The notes below the pieces were generated by a model. The model did not search any database, was not told the DNA's origin, and was given only the letters and a program-made list of their open reading frames with translations. A DNA stretch of 64,000 bases, taken from NCBI RefSeq assembly GCF_030687495.1, contig NZ_CP117435.1:4406501-4470500 (forward strand), read 5' to 3'. This DNA comes from Pseudomonas sp. FP453. GTDB lineage: Bacteria; Pseudomonadota; Gammaproteobacteria; Pseudomonadales; Pseudomonadaceae. This document shows, piece by piece, positions 1-8,617 of the stretch (its first letter is position 1; each line of letters opens with the position of its first letter). Position numbers and translations under genes: made by a program.

Positions 1-422
1 TCGGCGCCCACTTCGATTTTCTGCTGGGGCGGCACGGCAATCGGGCCGCCGTTGCCCATGATCGGCATGCCGTTGCCGGCACGCAGCACGCCCAGCGCAT
101 CGACGTTCATGCTCGCGCTGCGCACGTAGGCTTCGCCGCCATCCGGGGTCTGCACGGCCATCCAGCCGTCGCCGCTGACGGCCACGTCCAGGTCACGGCC
201 GGTTTCGATCATGGCGCCGGGGCTGAAGTCGGTGGCCGGGCGTTCGGTGAGGGCAAACGCCCGCGCCGGAAAGCTGTCACCAAATACCGGCATCGAACGC
301 GCCTGTTCCAGGTCACGTTGGAAACCATTGGTGGAAATGTTCGCCAGGTTGTTGGCATGGGCCTTCTGCGCCAGAGCATTCTGGCTGGCGCCGGTCATTG
401 CCACATAAAGGTACTTGTCCAC
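1..422 (-). CDS. flgF: FlgF, flagellar basal-body rod protein (N-terminal part, runs off the window)
   Basis: The first 140 codons of a proximal rod protein of the flagellar basal body, cut by the window edge. It starts VDKYLYVAMTGASQN and contains ANNLANISTNGFQRDLEQ, the N-terminal rod/hook signature in its FlgF form, followed by the DGWMAVQTPDG segment of FlgF and FlgG. The start is GTG at 422, placed by a GAGGAAA ribosome site seven bases upstream. A sigma54-type promoter lies 57 bases further upstream, as expected for a flgF-led operon in Pseudomonas. FlgF rather than FlgG is favoured by the VDKYLYVAM start, since FlgG usually begins with LWVAKTG. Confidence 0.9.
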   Translation of the reverse strand, partial: MDKYLYVAMTGASQNALAQKAHANNLANISTNGFQRDLEQARSMPVFGDSFPARAFALTERPATDFSPGAMIETGRDLDVAVSGDGWMAVQTPDGGEAYVRSASMNVDALGVLRAGNGMPIMGNGGPIAVPPQQKIEVGA

Positions 423-478
423 GCTCTTTCCTCTTTCTGACGGACGTTTGCCGCCCACCGCTGTGCTGATGAGGCTTA

Positions 479-494
479 AGCAATTTGCGAACCA
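479..494 (-). promoter_or_regulatory. Sigma54-type -24/-12 promoter for flgF
   Basis: Read on the minus strand this is TGGTTCGCAAATTGCT. GG and GC are separated by exactly 10 bases and TTGC is at the -12 element. It points into flgF. RpoN and FleQ control of the flgF operon is known in P. aeruginosa; use of this exact site is inferred. Confidence 0.65.
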
Positions 495-636
495 ACTTTC
501 AAAAAGAGGGCGAGATACAAGCGGAGCAAGGGTTTGCGGGCTAGTGACGGGAAATGGGTGTGGAGTGAGAGTCGAAAAAACGGCGGACTACTGCCGTAAG
601 CGGCAAGCGCTGGTCTCATTGGCGACAACGATCAAA

Positions 637-725
637 TGTGGGAGCTGGCTTGCCTGCGATAGCGGTGAATCAGTCAGCATCTACTTCACTGATACACCGC
701 TATCGCAGGCAAGCCAGCTCCCACA
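637..725. repeat. REPIN (two inverted REP sequences)
   Basis: Two facing copies of TGTGGGAGCTGGCTTGCCTG followed by CGATAGCGGTG, separated by about 30 bases. They can fold into one long hairpin. The element lies between flgF and the 3' end of phhR, in a stretch (423-739) with no other gene. Confidence 0.93.
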
Positions 726-739
726 CTTTTAACAGCGCT

Positions 740-2302
740 CTACTTTTCTACCTTGATCACTTCGTAATCGCGCAACTTATTGGCAATGGTGGTATGGGAA
801 ACCCCCAAGCGCTTGCCCAACTGCCGACTGCTCGGATGCTCGGCGTACAAACTTTCCAGCACCGCCTTCTCGAACCGCCCGACGATCTCTTCCAACCCAC
901 CCTCCAGGGAAAAATCGCCAAGCGGTTGACGCAACCCGTAGTCCGGCAATCGAACATGCTCAACCTTCACCGTACCGCCTTCGCACAATGACACCGCCTG
1001 GAACAGCACGTTTTCCAGTTGCCGCACATTACCCGGCCAGTGGTAGTGGCTGAGCTTCTCCATGGCAGCGGGCGCGAGCTTGGGCAGCGGGCAACCAATC
1101 TGCCGGCTGGCCTGATCGAGGAAGTGCTCAACCAACGGCGCCAAACCATCCAGGCATTCGCGCAGCGGCGGGATATGCAGCGACAGCACATTGAGGCGAT
1201 GGTAAAGATCCTGGCGAAACTCGCCACGGGCGCAGAGTTCCGACAAGTCCACCTGGGTCGCGCAGATCACGCGCACATCCAGATACACCTCTTCATCGCT
1301 GCCCACACGCCGGAAGCAACCGTCCTGCAAAAACCGCAGCAGCTTCACCTGCAAACGCGCACTCATTTCCCCGACACCATCGAGAAACAACGTCCCGCCC
1401 GCCGTCAGCTCCAACAGCCCGAGCTTGCCCTCGGCCCGCGCCCCCTCAAAGGCGCCGGGGCCGTAGCCAAACAGTTCGGTCTCGGCCATCGACTCCGGCA
1501 AACCGGCACAGTTGAGTGCCATCAGCGGTGACTGCCCCCTCGGGCTGGCCAGGTGGCAGGCACGCGCCAGCAATTCTTTGCCGGTGCCGGTTTCACCTTC
1601 TATTAATAGTGGTGCATCCAAAGGCGCCATGCGCCGGGCCTCACGAACCACGGCGGCCATCACCTTGGAGCTTTGGAAGATGCTGTCAAAGCCGCGCAGC
1701 TCCTGCTTGCGCACATTGTAGATACGCTCACCCACGCGGTCGGCACGGTGCAGGGTCAACACGGCGCCGGCCATGGCCTCGCTGTCATCGTGTTCGGAGG
1801 ATTGCAGCGGCGCGATGTCCGCCAGGAACACGTCACCCTTGACCTTGACCCGCAAGCCATTGATCCGCGATTTGCTCGCGCGCACCAGCTCCGGCAAGTC
1901 GAAGTCTTCGGCATAACGCGACAGCGGAATGCCCGGCACCTCATCCACGCGCACCCCGAGGAGCTGCGCCGCCGCACGGTTGGCAGCAACAATGGAACCG
2001 CCCATGTCGATGGACAGCACCGGAAACTCCAGGGCGCCAAGCAACGCATTGAGTTCCATATGCCGACGCTCACTGGGCATCAGCCCTACACGCTTCACGC
2101 CAAAGACACCGGCAATCGCCTCGAACTGCGGGCGCAGCGCCTGGAACTGCATGTTCACCAGGTTCGGGCAAAACAGATAAATGGCGTTGCCATGCTCACC
2201 GCCGACCTCGCCCTTGGCGACGTTGACGCCGTACTCCACCAACAGGTTGAGAATGTCCCGCAGGATGCCGATGCGGTTCTGGCAGTGCACTTTGATACGC
2301 AT
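740..2302 (-). CDS. phhR: PhhR, TyrR-type activator of aromatic amino acid catabolism
   Basis: A 520-residue activator that controls the divergent phhABC genes in response to phenylalanine or tyrosine. The order is an ACT domain (about 1-75, starting MRIKVHCQNRIGILRDIL), a PAS domain (about 80-190), an AAA+ domain with Walker A GETGTGKE at 236-243, and a C-terminal Fis-type helix-turn-helix ending HTTIANKLRDYEV. The loop that contacts sigma54 reads GAFEGA at 283-288 in place of the usual GAFTGA. An open frame continues upstream to 2533, but the ACT domain begins at the ATG at 2302, so that start is used. The length matches known Pseudomonas PhhR proteins. Confidence 0.93.
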   Translation of the reverse strand: MRIKVHCQNRIGILRDILNLLVEYGVNVAKGEVGGEHGNAIYLFCPNLVNMQFQALRPQFEAIAGVFGVKRVGLMPSERRHMELNALLGALEFPVLSIDMGGSIVAANRAAAQLLGVRVDEVPGIPLSRYAEDFDLPELVRASKSRINGLRVKVKGDVFLADIAPLQSSEHDDSEAMAGAVLTLHRADRVGERIYNVRKQELRGFDSIFQSSKVMAAVVREARRMAPLDAPLLIEGETGTGKELLARACHLASPRGQSPLMALNCAGLPESMAETELFGYGPGAFEGARAEGKLGLLELTAGGTLFLDGVGEMSARLQVKLLRFLQDGCFRRVGSDEEVYLDVRVICATQVDLSELCARGEFRQDLYHRLNVLSLHIPPLRECLDGLAPLVEHFLDQASRQIGCPLPKLAPAAMEKLSHYHWPGNVRQLENVLFQAVSLCEGGTVKVEHVRLPDYGLRQPLGDFSLEGGLEEIVGRFEKAVLESLYAEHPSSRQLGKRLGVSHTTIANKLRDYEVIKVEK

Positions 2303-2422
2303 GAAGAGGCTCGAAAAGTGGGTAGGCGCCGCGTCTTTTTGTCGCTGGGCGCAGATAGTCGTCAAGATTATGTGACAGCGCGTGACCTTTTCCCAGCCCG
2401 TCACAACGACTGGCGCCACAAC

Positions 2423-2440
2423 CGTAACGAATACTTTACG
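2423..2440. promoter_or_regulatory. Probable PhhR (TyrR-type) box
   Basis: CGTAACGAATACTTTACG is a near-palindrome of the TGTAAA-N6-TTTACA type bound by TyrR and PhhR. It lies in the phhR-phhA intergenic region, about 50 bases upstream of the sigma54-like promoter, a normal enhancer distance. Confidence 0.6.
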
Positions 2441-2477
2441 AAAACCAGTAACTTTTCCCACATTCCAGCTTGAAACA

Positions 2478-2493
2478 CGGATGGCGTCTTGCC
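2478..2493 (+). promoter_or_regulatory. Candidate sigma54 promoter of phhA
   Basis: CGGATGGCGTCTTGCC has GG and GC 10 bases apart with TTGC at -12. The -24 element is weak (CGG, not TGGCAC). P. aeruginosa phhA needs RpoN, whereas P. putida uses sigma70, so the site needs a start-site map. Confidence 0.45.
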
Positions 2494-2559
2494 CGGTACG
2501 GGGTATCAATAGGGGCATCCCAGGACATAACAAGAACGAATGCCTAGCAGGAGAGCCGT

Positions 2560-3351
2560 ATGAAGCAGACGCACTACGTGGCCCGCGAGCCCGATGCGCA
2601 AGGTTTTATCCACTACCCGCCGGAAGAACACGCGGTGTGGAACACCCTGATCACGCGCCAGTTGAAAGTGATCGAAGGCCGCGCCTGCCAGGAATACCTG
2701 GACGGCATCGACAAGCTCGGCCTGCCTCACGACCGCATCCCGCAACTGGGCGAGATCAACAAAGTGCTGGCCGCAACCACCGGCTGGCAAGTGGCCCGCG
2801 TTCCCGCGCTGATCCCCTTCCAGACCTTCTTCGAACTGCTCGCCAACAAGCAGTTTCCGGTCGCGACCTTTATTCGCACCCGTGAAGAACTGGACTACCT
2901 GCAAGAGCCGGACATTTTCCACGAGATCTTTGGCCACTGCCCGCTGCTGACCAACCCCTGGTTCGCCGAATTCACCCACACCTACGGCAAGCTCGGCCTC
3001 GCCGCCAGCAAAGAGCAACGGGTGTACCTGGCGCGGCTGTACTGGATGACCATCGAGTTTGGCCTGGTGGACACGCCCCAAGGCCTGCGCATCTACGGTG
3101 GCGGCATTTTGTCGTCGCCCAAGGAGACGGTGTACAGCCTGTCCGCCGAGCCCGAGCACCAGGCTTTCGACCCGCTGGAAGCGATGCGCACGCCGTATCG
3201 CATCGACATCCTGCAACCTTTGTACTTCGTGTTGCCCGAGCTCAAGCGCCTGTTCGACGTGGCGCAGGAAGACATCATGGGCATGGTCGAACGCGGCATG
3301 CAGCTCGGCCTGCACGCACCGAAGTTCCCGCCCAAGCCAAAAGCCGCGTGA
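2560..3351 (+). CDS. phhA: PhhA, phenylalanine 4-monooxygenase
   Basis: Converts phenylalanine to tyrosine with O2 and tetrahydrobiopterin. The 263-residue length is typical of the bacterial monomeric enzyme. The iron ligands of the 2-His-1-Glu triad are visible: His121 and His126 in FHEIFGHCPLL, and Glu166 in YWMTIEFGLV. The ATG follows an AGGAG ribosome site. It is the first gene of phhABC; PhhB, 98 bases downstream, recycles its pterin cofactor and PhhC takes the tyrosine onward. The upstream PhhR box and sigma54-like site suggest induction by aromatic amino acids. Confidence 0.97.
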   Translation: MKQTHYVAREPDAQGFIHYPPEEHAVWNTLITRQLKVIEGRACQEYLDGIDKLGLPHDRIPQLGEINKVLAATTGWQVARVPALIPFQTFFELLANKQFPVATFIRTREELDYLQEPDIFHEIFGHCPLLTNPWFAEFTHTYGKLGLAASKEQRVYLARLYWMTIEFGLVDTPQGLRIYGGGILSSPKETVYSLSAEPEHQAFDPLEAMRTPYRIDILQPLYFVLPELKRLFDVAQEDIMGMVERGMQLGLHAPKFPPKPKAA

Positions 3352-3449
3352 GACTCCGCTTTTAAGGCCAGGTGAGTCTGTTCCCTGGCCCCGCGTTGCT
3401 TTAGGGTGACGCCACTGACCTTCATCATTCGAATTCAGGACACTTTCAC

Positions 3450-3806
3450 ATGACCACCTTGAACCAAGCCCACTGCGAAGCCTGCCGTGCCGACGCCCCA
3501 CAAGTCAGCGATGAAGAGCTGCCGGTGCTTATCAAGCAGATCCCCGACTGGAACATCGAAGTGCGCGATGGCGTGATGCAGCTGGAAAAGGTTTTCCTGT
3601 TCAAGAACTTCAAGTTCGCCCTGGCCTTTACCAACGCCATGGGTGACATCTCCGAAGCCGAAGGCCATCACCCTGGCCTGCTCACCGAATGGGGCAAGGT
3701 CACCGTGACCTGGTGGAGCCACTCCATCAAAGGCCTGCACCGCAATGACTTCATCATGGCCGCCCGCACCGACGAAGTGGCCAAGGACGCCGAGGGCCGC
3801 AAGTAA
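3450..3806 (+). CDS. phhB: PhhB, pterin-4a-carbinolamine dehydratase
   Basis: Dehydrates the 4a-hydroxytetrahydrobiopterin made by PhhA so that the cofactor can be reduced and reused. The 118-residue protein has the family signature [20 protein letters not shown] followed by [13 protein letters not shown], with the active-site histidine pair HH. An AGGACA motif precedes the ATG. Its TAA stop shares one base with the ATG of phhC, so the two are probably translationally coupled. Confidence 0.96.
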   Translation: MTTLNQAHCEACRADAPQVSDEELPVLIKQIPDWNIEVRDGVMQLEKVFLFKNFKFALAFTNAMGDISEAEGHHPGLLTEWGKVTVTWWSHSIKGLHRNDFIMAARTDEVAKDAEGRK

Positions 3807-4999
3807 TGCACTTTGATGCGATTGGCCGTGTACCCGGCGACCCGATCCTCGGGCTGATGGACCTGTATGCCCAGGACAGCAACCCGAACAAGTTCGACCT
3901 TGGCGTTGGCGTGTACAAGGACGACCAGGGCCTGACCCCGATTCCTCATTCAGTGAAGCTGGCCGAGCAGCGCCTGGTGGACACGCAAACCACCAAGACC
4001 TACATCGGCGGCCACGGCAATGCGGCCTTCGGCAAGCTGATAAGCGAGCTGGTGCTCGGCGCGGACTCCGCATTGATCCGCGCGCGCCGCGCCGGCGCCA
4101 CCCAGACCCCAGGCGGCACCGGCGCCCTGCGCCTGAGCGCCGACTTCATCGCCCACAGCCTGCCGGGCCGTGGCGTGTGGCTGAGCAACCCGACCTGGCC
4201 GATCCACGAAAGCATCTTTGCCAAGGCAGGGCTCAAGGTCAGCCACTACCCCTACGTGGGCGCGGACAACCGCCTGGATGTGACGGCCATGCTCGCCACC
4301 CTGGCCACCGTGCCGAAAGGCGACGTGGTGCTGCTGCACGCCTGCTGCCATAACCCGACCGGTTTCGACCTGTCCCAGGACGACTGGCGCCAAGTGCTGC
4401 AGATCGTGCGCGAGCGCCAATTGCTGCCACTGATCGACTTTGCCTACCAGGGCTTTGGCGACGGCCTGGAGCAAGATGCCTGGGCCGTGCGGCTGTTCGC
4501 CGCCGAACTGCCGGAAGTGCTGGTCACCAGCTCCTGCTCGAAGAACTTCGGCCTGTACAGCGACCGGGTCGGTGCGTTGATCGTGTGCGCGGCGGATGCC
4601 GAAAAGCTCACGGATGTGCGCAGCCAACTGGCAAATATCGCGCGTAATTTGTGGTCCACGCCGCCGGATCATGGTGCGGCGGTGGTGGCGACGATCCTGG
4701 GTGATGCCGAGCTGAAAGCGCTGTGGAGTGGTGAAGTGGAAGCCATGCGTTCGCGGATTGCGCATCTGCGCTCCGGGTTGGTGGAAGCCTTGGCGCCCCA
4801 TGGGTTGGCTGAGCGGTTTGCGCATATCGGGGCACAGCGTGGGATGTTTTCCTACACCGGTTTGAGTGCCGAGCAAGTGAAACAACTGCGCGAGAAGCAC
4901 AGCGTGTATATGGTCAATTCGGGGCGGGCCAACGTTGCCGGAGTTGATGCGACGCGCCTGGCATTGCTGGCGCAAGCAATCGCTGACGTATCCAACTGA
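3806..4999 (+). CDS. phhC: PhhC, aromatic amino acid aminotransferase
   Basis: A PLP-dependent class I aminotransferase of 397 residues that converts tyrosine to 4-hydroxyphenylpyruvate. The PLP lysine is Lys246 in SSCSKNFGLYSDRVG, and HACCHNPTGFD and the PLID-type aspartate segment are present. It closely resembles AspC/TyrB proteins, but its place as the third gene of phhABC, overlapping phhB by one base, supports the aromatic role. The operon ends here, followed within 20 bases by a REPIN. Confidence 0.93.
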   Translation: MHFDAIGRVPGDPILGLMDLYAQDSNPNKFDLGVGVYKDDQGLTPIPHSVKLAEQRLVDTQTTKTYIGGHGNAAFGKLISELVLGADSALIRARRAGATQTPGGTGALRLSADFIAHSLPGRGVWLSNPTWPIHESIFAKAGLKVSHYPYVGADNRLDVTAMLATLATVPKGDVVLLHACCHNPTGFDLSQDDWRQVLQIVRERQLLPLIDFAYQGFGDGLEQDAWAVRLFAAELPEVLVTSSCSKNFGLYSDRVGALIVCAADAEKLTDVRSQLANIARNLWSTPPDHGAAVVATILGDAELKALWSGEVEAMRSRIAHLRSGLVEALAPHGLAERFAHIGAQRGMFSYTGLSAEQVKQLREKHSVYMVNSGRANVAGVDATRLALLAQAIADVSN

Positions 5000-5015
5000 A
5001 GAAACCCAATCAAAC

Positions 5016-5103
5016 TGTGGGAGCTGGCTTGCCTGCGATAGCGGTGTGTCAGCCCCACATTTTGCACTGATAGACAGCTATCGCAGGCAAGCCAGCTCCC
5101 ACA
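5016..5103. repeat. REPIN
   Basis: Two inverted TGTGGGAGCTGGCTTGCCTG units around a short spacer, between the convergent 3' ends of phhC and the metallophosphoesterase gene. The two arms differ near the loop (GCGATAGCGG against a degenerate AGCTATCGC side). Confidence 0.93.
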
Positions 5104-5123
5104 TTTGCACCGAGGACAACCTT

Positions 5124-5933
5124 TCAGCCAGCAACCATCTCCGCCTTGAGCTGCGCTTCCTTCGCCTGCGCATCCGCCAACCGATACAACTCGATCTGCC
5201 CATCCCAGTGCTCGATCAACGCCGTGCACGACTCCACCCAATCCCCGCAATTGAGGTAATCCACCTCGCCCACCTTGCGAATCTCCGCATGGTGAATGTG
5301 CCCGCACACCACGCCGTGCAGCTCGCGCTTGGTCACTTCGTGAGCGATGGCTTCTTCGAAATCACTGATAAAGCTCACGGCCGTCTTCACCTTGTGCTTC
5401 AGATACGCCGACAGCGACCAGTAGCCGTAGCCATACCGCGCGCGCCAGTGGTTCAGCCAGCGGTTCAGGGTAAGGGTGAATTCGTAGGCCGAATCGCCGA
5501 GGAACGCCAGCCAGCGGTGATAGCGGGTGATGACATCGAATTGATCGCCGTGAATCACCAGCAAATGACGACCGTCCGCCGTCACATGCACGGCTTCGTC
5601 CACCAGCTGGATATTGCCGAGGATCAGCTTGGAATAGCGGCGCAGGAATTCGTCATGATTGCCGGTGACATAGATCACCTCGGTGCCGCGCTTGGCCATG
5701 GTCAGCAGGCGGCGGATCACGTTGGTGTGGGCCTGGGGCCAATACATGCCGCCGCGCAGTTTCCAACCATCGATGATGTCACCCACCAGGTAGATCTTGT
5801 CGGCGTGGTAACCCTTGAGGAAGTGCGACAAATGTTCGGCCTGGCAATCCCGGGTGCCCAGGTGCACATCGGAAATCCACAGGGTACGCACCCGTTGCTT
5901 GCGGCTGGGCTTGGTCAACTCGGCACTGGTCAT
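5124..5933 (-). CDS. Metallophosphoesterase, UDP-2,3-diacylglucosamine diphosphatase family
   Basis: A 269-residue calcineurin-like phosphoesterase. All the metal-site motifs are present in order: DVHLG, GDIIDGW, GNHDE, HGD and GHIHHAE. It resembles the family annotated as UDP-2,3-diacylglucosamine diphosphatase (LpxH-like, lipid A synthesis), but it is a second, longer type than LpxH itself, so the substrate is uncertain. Two ATGs lie close together. The inner one at 5933 is chosen because a GAGGG motif stands six bases before it, while for the outer ATG (5939) the motif would touch the start codon. Confidence 0.85.
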   Translation of the reverse strand: MTSAELTKPSRKQRVRTLWISDVHLGTRDCQAEHLSHFLKGYHADKIYLVGDIIDGWKLRGGMYWPQAHTNVIRRLLTMAKRGTEVIYVTGNHDEFLRRYSKLILGNIQLVDEAVHVTADGRHLLVIHGDQFDVITRYHRWLAFLGDSAYEFTLTLNRWLNHWRARYGYGYWSLSAYLKHKVKTAVSFISDFEEAIAHEVTKRELHGVVCGHIHHAEIRKVGEVDYLNCGDWVESCTALIEHWDGQIELYRLADAQAKEAQLKAEMVAG

Positions 5934-6070
5934 GGGCATCCCTCGACGCTGTTTTTGCGAGCTTGCGCCCAGGCGATTAATAGCCCATGACAACGGTGCG
6001 TCAGTCTGATGACAGCGCCCAGCAGGCACGAAGCGTTGTAGACTGCGACAGCCTGCCCCAGGAGACCGCG

Positions 6071-6817
6071 ATGAGACCGATCCTCACGCTACGCCATTAC
6101 ACCCAAGCGCCCATCGACCACAGCCATGACCATGCGCAGCTGGTGTTCGGCCTGTCCGGGCACCTGGACTTCGAGGTCGAGGGCCGTGGCAGCCAGGTGC
6201 GCGAAAGCAGCGTGATGGTGCTGCCCTACTCTGCCCACCACGTCTGCGACAGCCGCGATGGCAGCCGCTGCCTGGTGCTGGACGTGCCCACCGAACACTG
6301 GGTGCTGCAATCGCTGGGGGAGCATGCGGATGCCAGTCGCCGCTTGCTCGATCAACCGACGCGCCTGGCCCTGGACGCGCGGCAACACCAGTTGGTGCAG
6401 TGGCTGGCGCACAGCCCGGTGAATGACCCGCTGATCGTGCAACAAGGCTCGGTGCTGCTGCTCGCCAGCCTCAACCATCAGCAAGAGCCCCTGCCGGGCA
6501 AACGCCTGCCGTATGCCGCGTTCAATGCGCACATCGAGCGCCACGTCGCCCACCCGCTACAGGTCGCCGACCTCGCGCGCATCGCCGACCTGTCGCCGGC
6601 GCGCCTGCATGCACGGTTCATGGCCGAATGCGGGCAGACGCCCATGGACTACATCCGCAGCCGTCGCCTGCACATGGCCCTCGACCTGCTGCGCGGCACA
6701 CCGCTGCCCATCGGTGAAATCGCCGAGCGCGTCGGCTATAGCTCGCAAAGCGCCTTCGCCGCCGCGATGCTGCGGGAATTCGGCGCCGCCCCTGGTCAGT
6801 TGCGGCGCGCACCGTAG
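6071..6817 (+). CDS. AraC family transcriptional regulator
   Basis: A 248-residue regulator with an N-terminal cupin-type sensing domain (HYTQAPIDHSHDHAQLVFGLSG, rich in histidines) and a C-terminal double helix-turn-helix (LQVADLARIADLSPARLHAR and IGEIAERVGYSSQSAFAAAM). The frame is open from 5987, but the ATG at 6071 is used because AGGAGA stands five bases upstream and the cupin domain begins there. The next gene downstream on the same strand is a drug/metabolite exporter 99 bases away; such pairs are often functionally linked, but no target is known. Confidence 0.88.
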   Translation: MRPILTLRHYTQAPIDHSHDHAQLVFGLSGHLDFEVEGRGSQVRESSVMVLPYSAHHVCDSRDGSRCLVLDVPTEHWVLQSLGEHADASRRLLDQPTRLALDARQHQLVQWLAHSPVNDPLIVQQGSVLLLASLNHQQEPLPGKRLPYAAFNAHIERHVAHPLQVADLARIADLSPARLHARFMAECGQTPMDYIRSRRLHMALDLLRGTPLPIGEIAERVGYSSQSAFAAAMLREFGAAPGQLRRAP

Positions 6818-6916
6818 CAAGAGTCCCGCGACAAACAACGCGAGCCCGACGACAGACACCCAGGCCAACATGCCTCTAGACTGGGTTTTTCGTCACCCGT
6901 ACGTTCAAGGATCGCA

Positions 6917-7801
6917 ATGACTCCCCGTTCAGCCCTCGGCGCCCTGCATATCGGCGCATTGATGTTTGGCCTCACCGGCGTATTCGGCAAGCTGGCGGCC
7001 GCCTCGCCGGCCATCATCGTGTTTGGTCGCGCCGCGTTTGCCGTGCTCGCCCTGGCGGTGTTCGCACGCTTTGCCAGCAATGCCCCCTGGAAAAAACTGC
7101 AAAGCCGCGACTGGCGCCGGCTGCTGGTCAGCGGCGTATTGCTGGCGGCGCATTGGGTGACGTTCTTTATGGCCGTCAAGGTGGGTGGTGTGGCGGTCGC
7201 GACCCTGGGCTTTACCGCGTTCCCGGCGTTTACCGTGATCCTCGAAGGGTTGATTTTCCGCGAGCGCATCCGCGCCAACGAAGTGCTGCTGGTGGTGTTG
7301 GTCAGCATCGGCCTGGTGCTGGTCACCCCAGACTTCAATCTGGCCAGCGAAGCCACCGGCGGCCTGTTGTGGGGCATCGCCTCGGGGCTGCTGTTCTCCT
7401 TGTTGTCGCTGAACAATCGCGCCAGCTCCGGGAGGATTCCCGCCGTGCAGGCCGCGCTGTGCCAGAACGTGGTGGTCGCGGCGTTGCTGTTGCCGGTTGC
7501 GGCCCCCGGGCTGGCGGATGTGCGCGGCATGGACTGGTTGTGGATCGGCTTGCTGGGGGTGTTCTGCACCGGCCTGGCCCACAGCCTGTTTGTCGCCAGC
7601 CTGGCGGTGATCAAGGCGCGTACCGCGTCGGTGGTGTTTGCCATGGAGCCGGTCTACGGCATCACCGTGGCCTGGCTGCTGTTCGCCGAAACCCCGACGC
7701 TGCGCATGCTCCTGGGCGGCGCGCTGATCATCGTCGCCATCGTGCTGTCCGGCCTGATGGGCAGCGCCAGCCAGGCCAAACAGCCGGCGGCAACGGCCTG
7801 A
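6917..7801 (+). CDS. EamA family (DMT superfamily) inner-membrane transporter
   Basis: A 294-residue membrane protein with about ten hydrophobic segments arranged as two EamA repeats, the first starting at MFGLTGVFGKLAA and the second near GLLWGIASGLLFS. Members export amino acids or other small metabolites; the substrate cannot be told from sequence. AAGGA stands upstream of the ATG. It lies directly after the AraC regulator gene on the same strand. Confidence 0.9.
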   Translation: MTPRSALGALHIGALMFGLTGVFGKLAAASPAIIVFGRAAFAVLALAVFARFASNAPWKKLQSRDWRRLLVSGVLLAAHWVTFFMAVKVGGVAVATLGFTAFPAFTVILEGLIFRERIRANEVLLVVLVSIGLVLVTPDFNLASEATGGLLWGIASGLLFSLLSLNNRASSGRIPAVQAALCQNVVVAALLLPVAAPGLADVRGMDWLWIGLLGVFCTGLAHSLFVASLAVIKARTASVVFAMEPVYGITVAWLLFAETPTLRMLLGGALIIVAIVLSGLMGSASQAKQPAATA

Positions 7802-7929
7802 TCTATACTCTGGCGATCCGCAACAGTCTGTCGTCGTTCAACGGATAAAGACTTCTCGACGACAGCCCTGACGTTTGAAGTTGCTGCAAGCGAGTGGTCA
7901 CTCCATTAACGCTATGCAGGGGTTTCATC

Positions 7930-8211
7930 ATGGAAACACTTATCAGCTTGCTGGTGCAGATCATCAGCGGTGCCGTCGGCGGCAACCTGGCCGGCATGAC
8001 CAAGCAGAGCCTGGGGACCGGGCTCAACACCTTTCTCGGCGGTGTGGGCGGCCTGGTCCTGGGGCAGGTCATTGCGCAGTTCACCGGCACAGCCGACGGC
8101 GCGGCACTGGACGTGGCGGCGGTGGGCACCAACATTGCCGGTGGTGGCCTCGGCGGCCTGGTGCTGACGTGGGTTGTCGGGTTCATCAAGCAGAAGATGG
8201 CCGCCAAGTAG
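7930..8211 (+). CDS. Small glycine-rich membrane protein of unknown function
   Basis: A 93-residue protein with hydrophobic, glycine-rich stretches (LISLLVQIISGAVGGNLAG, TFLGGVGGLVLGQVIAQF and GGGLGGLVLTWVVGFI) and a basic end KQKMAAK. The pattern suggests two or three membrane segments with GxxxG-like packing. The start METLIS at 7930 is chosen because of the AGGGG ribosome site; the frame extends only a few codons further upstream. It is not assigned to a known pathway. Confidence 0.8.
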   Translation: METLISLLVQIISGAVGGNLAGMTKQSLGTGLNTFLGGVGGLVLGQVIAQFTGTADGAALDVAAVGTNIAGGGLGGLVLTWVVGFIKQKMAAK

Positions 8212-8248
8212 CCACGTCCTGGTCACCGTTCCCCTGGAGCGGTGACCT

Positions 8249-8536
8249 TCACGGCGTGCGGTCGTTGTGCCCGAGGTCGCGCTGCGGGTCGATCTGATCA
8301 CGCACCCGCTGCTTGAGCACCTTGGCTTCCGGGAAGCCGCCATCCCCTTTGCGCTCCCAGATCTGCACGCCATCGCAGGTGATGCGAAACGCACCGCCGG
8401 TGGCCGGTTCCAGCGACACTTTGCCCAGGTCATCCGCAAACGTGCTGAGCAGCTCCTGGGCCAGCCACGCCGCGCGCAGCAGCCACTGACACTGGGTGCA
8501 ATAGGTGATGACAATCTCGGGCTTGCTCGTGGACAT
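8249..8536 (-). CDS. SelT/SelW/SelH family thioredoxin-like protein
   Basis: A 95-residue protein with the CxxC motif CTQC near its start (EIVITYCTQCQWLLRAAWLAQELL) and the family's GGAFRI and FPEAKVLKQRVRD segments. It has cysteine in place of the selenocysteine found in animal selenoprotein W. Redox function is assumed from the family. It is transcribed away from plpD; an AGGAG motif lies 11 bases before the ATG. Confidence 0.9.
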   Translation of the reverse strand: MSTSKPEIVITYCTQCQWLLRAAWLAQELLSTFADDLGKVSLEPATGGAFRITCDGVQIWERKGDGGFPEAKVLKQRVRDQIDPQRDLGHNDRTP

Positions 8537-8581
8537 AACTTGATAGGCTCCTGGGGTAACGGGCTCGGCGGATCGGGTGGC

Positions 8582-8587
8582 TATAAT
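8582..8587 (+). promoter_or_regulatory. Perfect -10 hexamer upstream of plpD
   Basis: TATAAT, 31 bases before the plpD start, inside the plpD/SelW-like intergenic region. No good -35 element is visible at 16-18 bases, so activation by another factor is possible. Confidence 0.5.
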
Positions 8588-8617
8588 ACCGGCCTTTATC
8601 GCCAAGCCTTGAGATTC

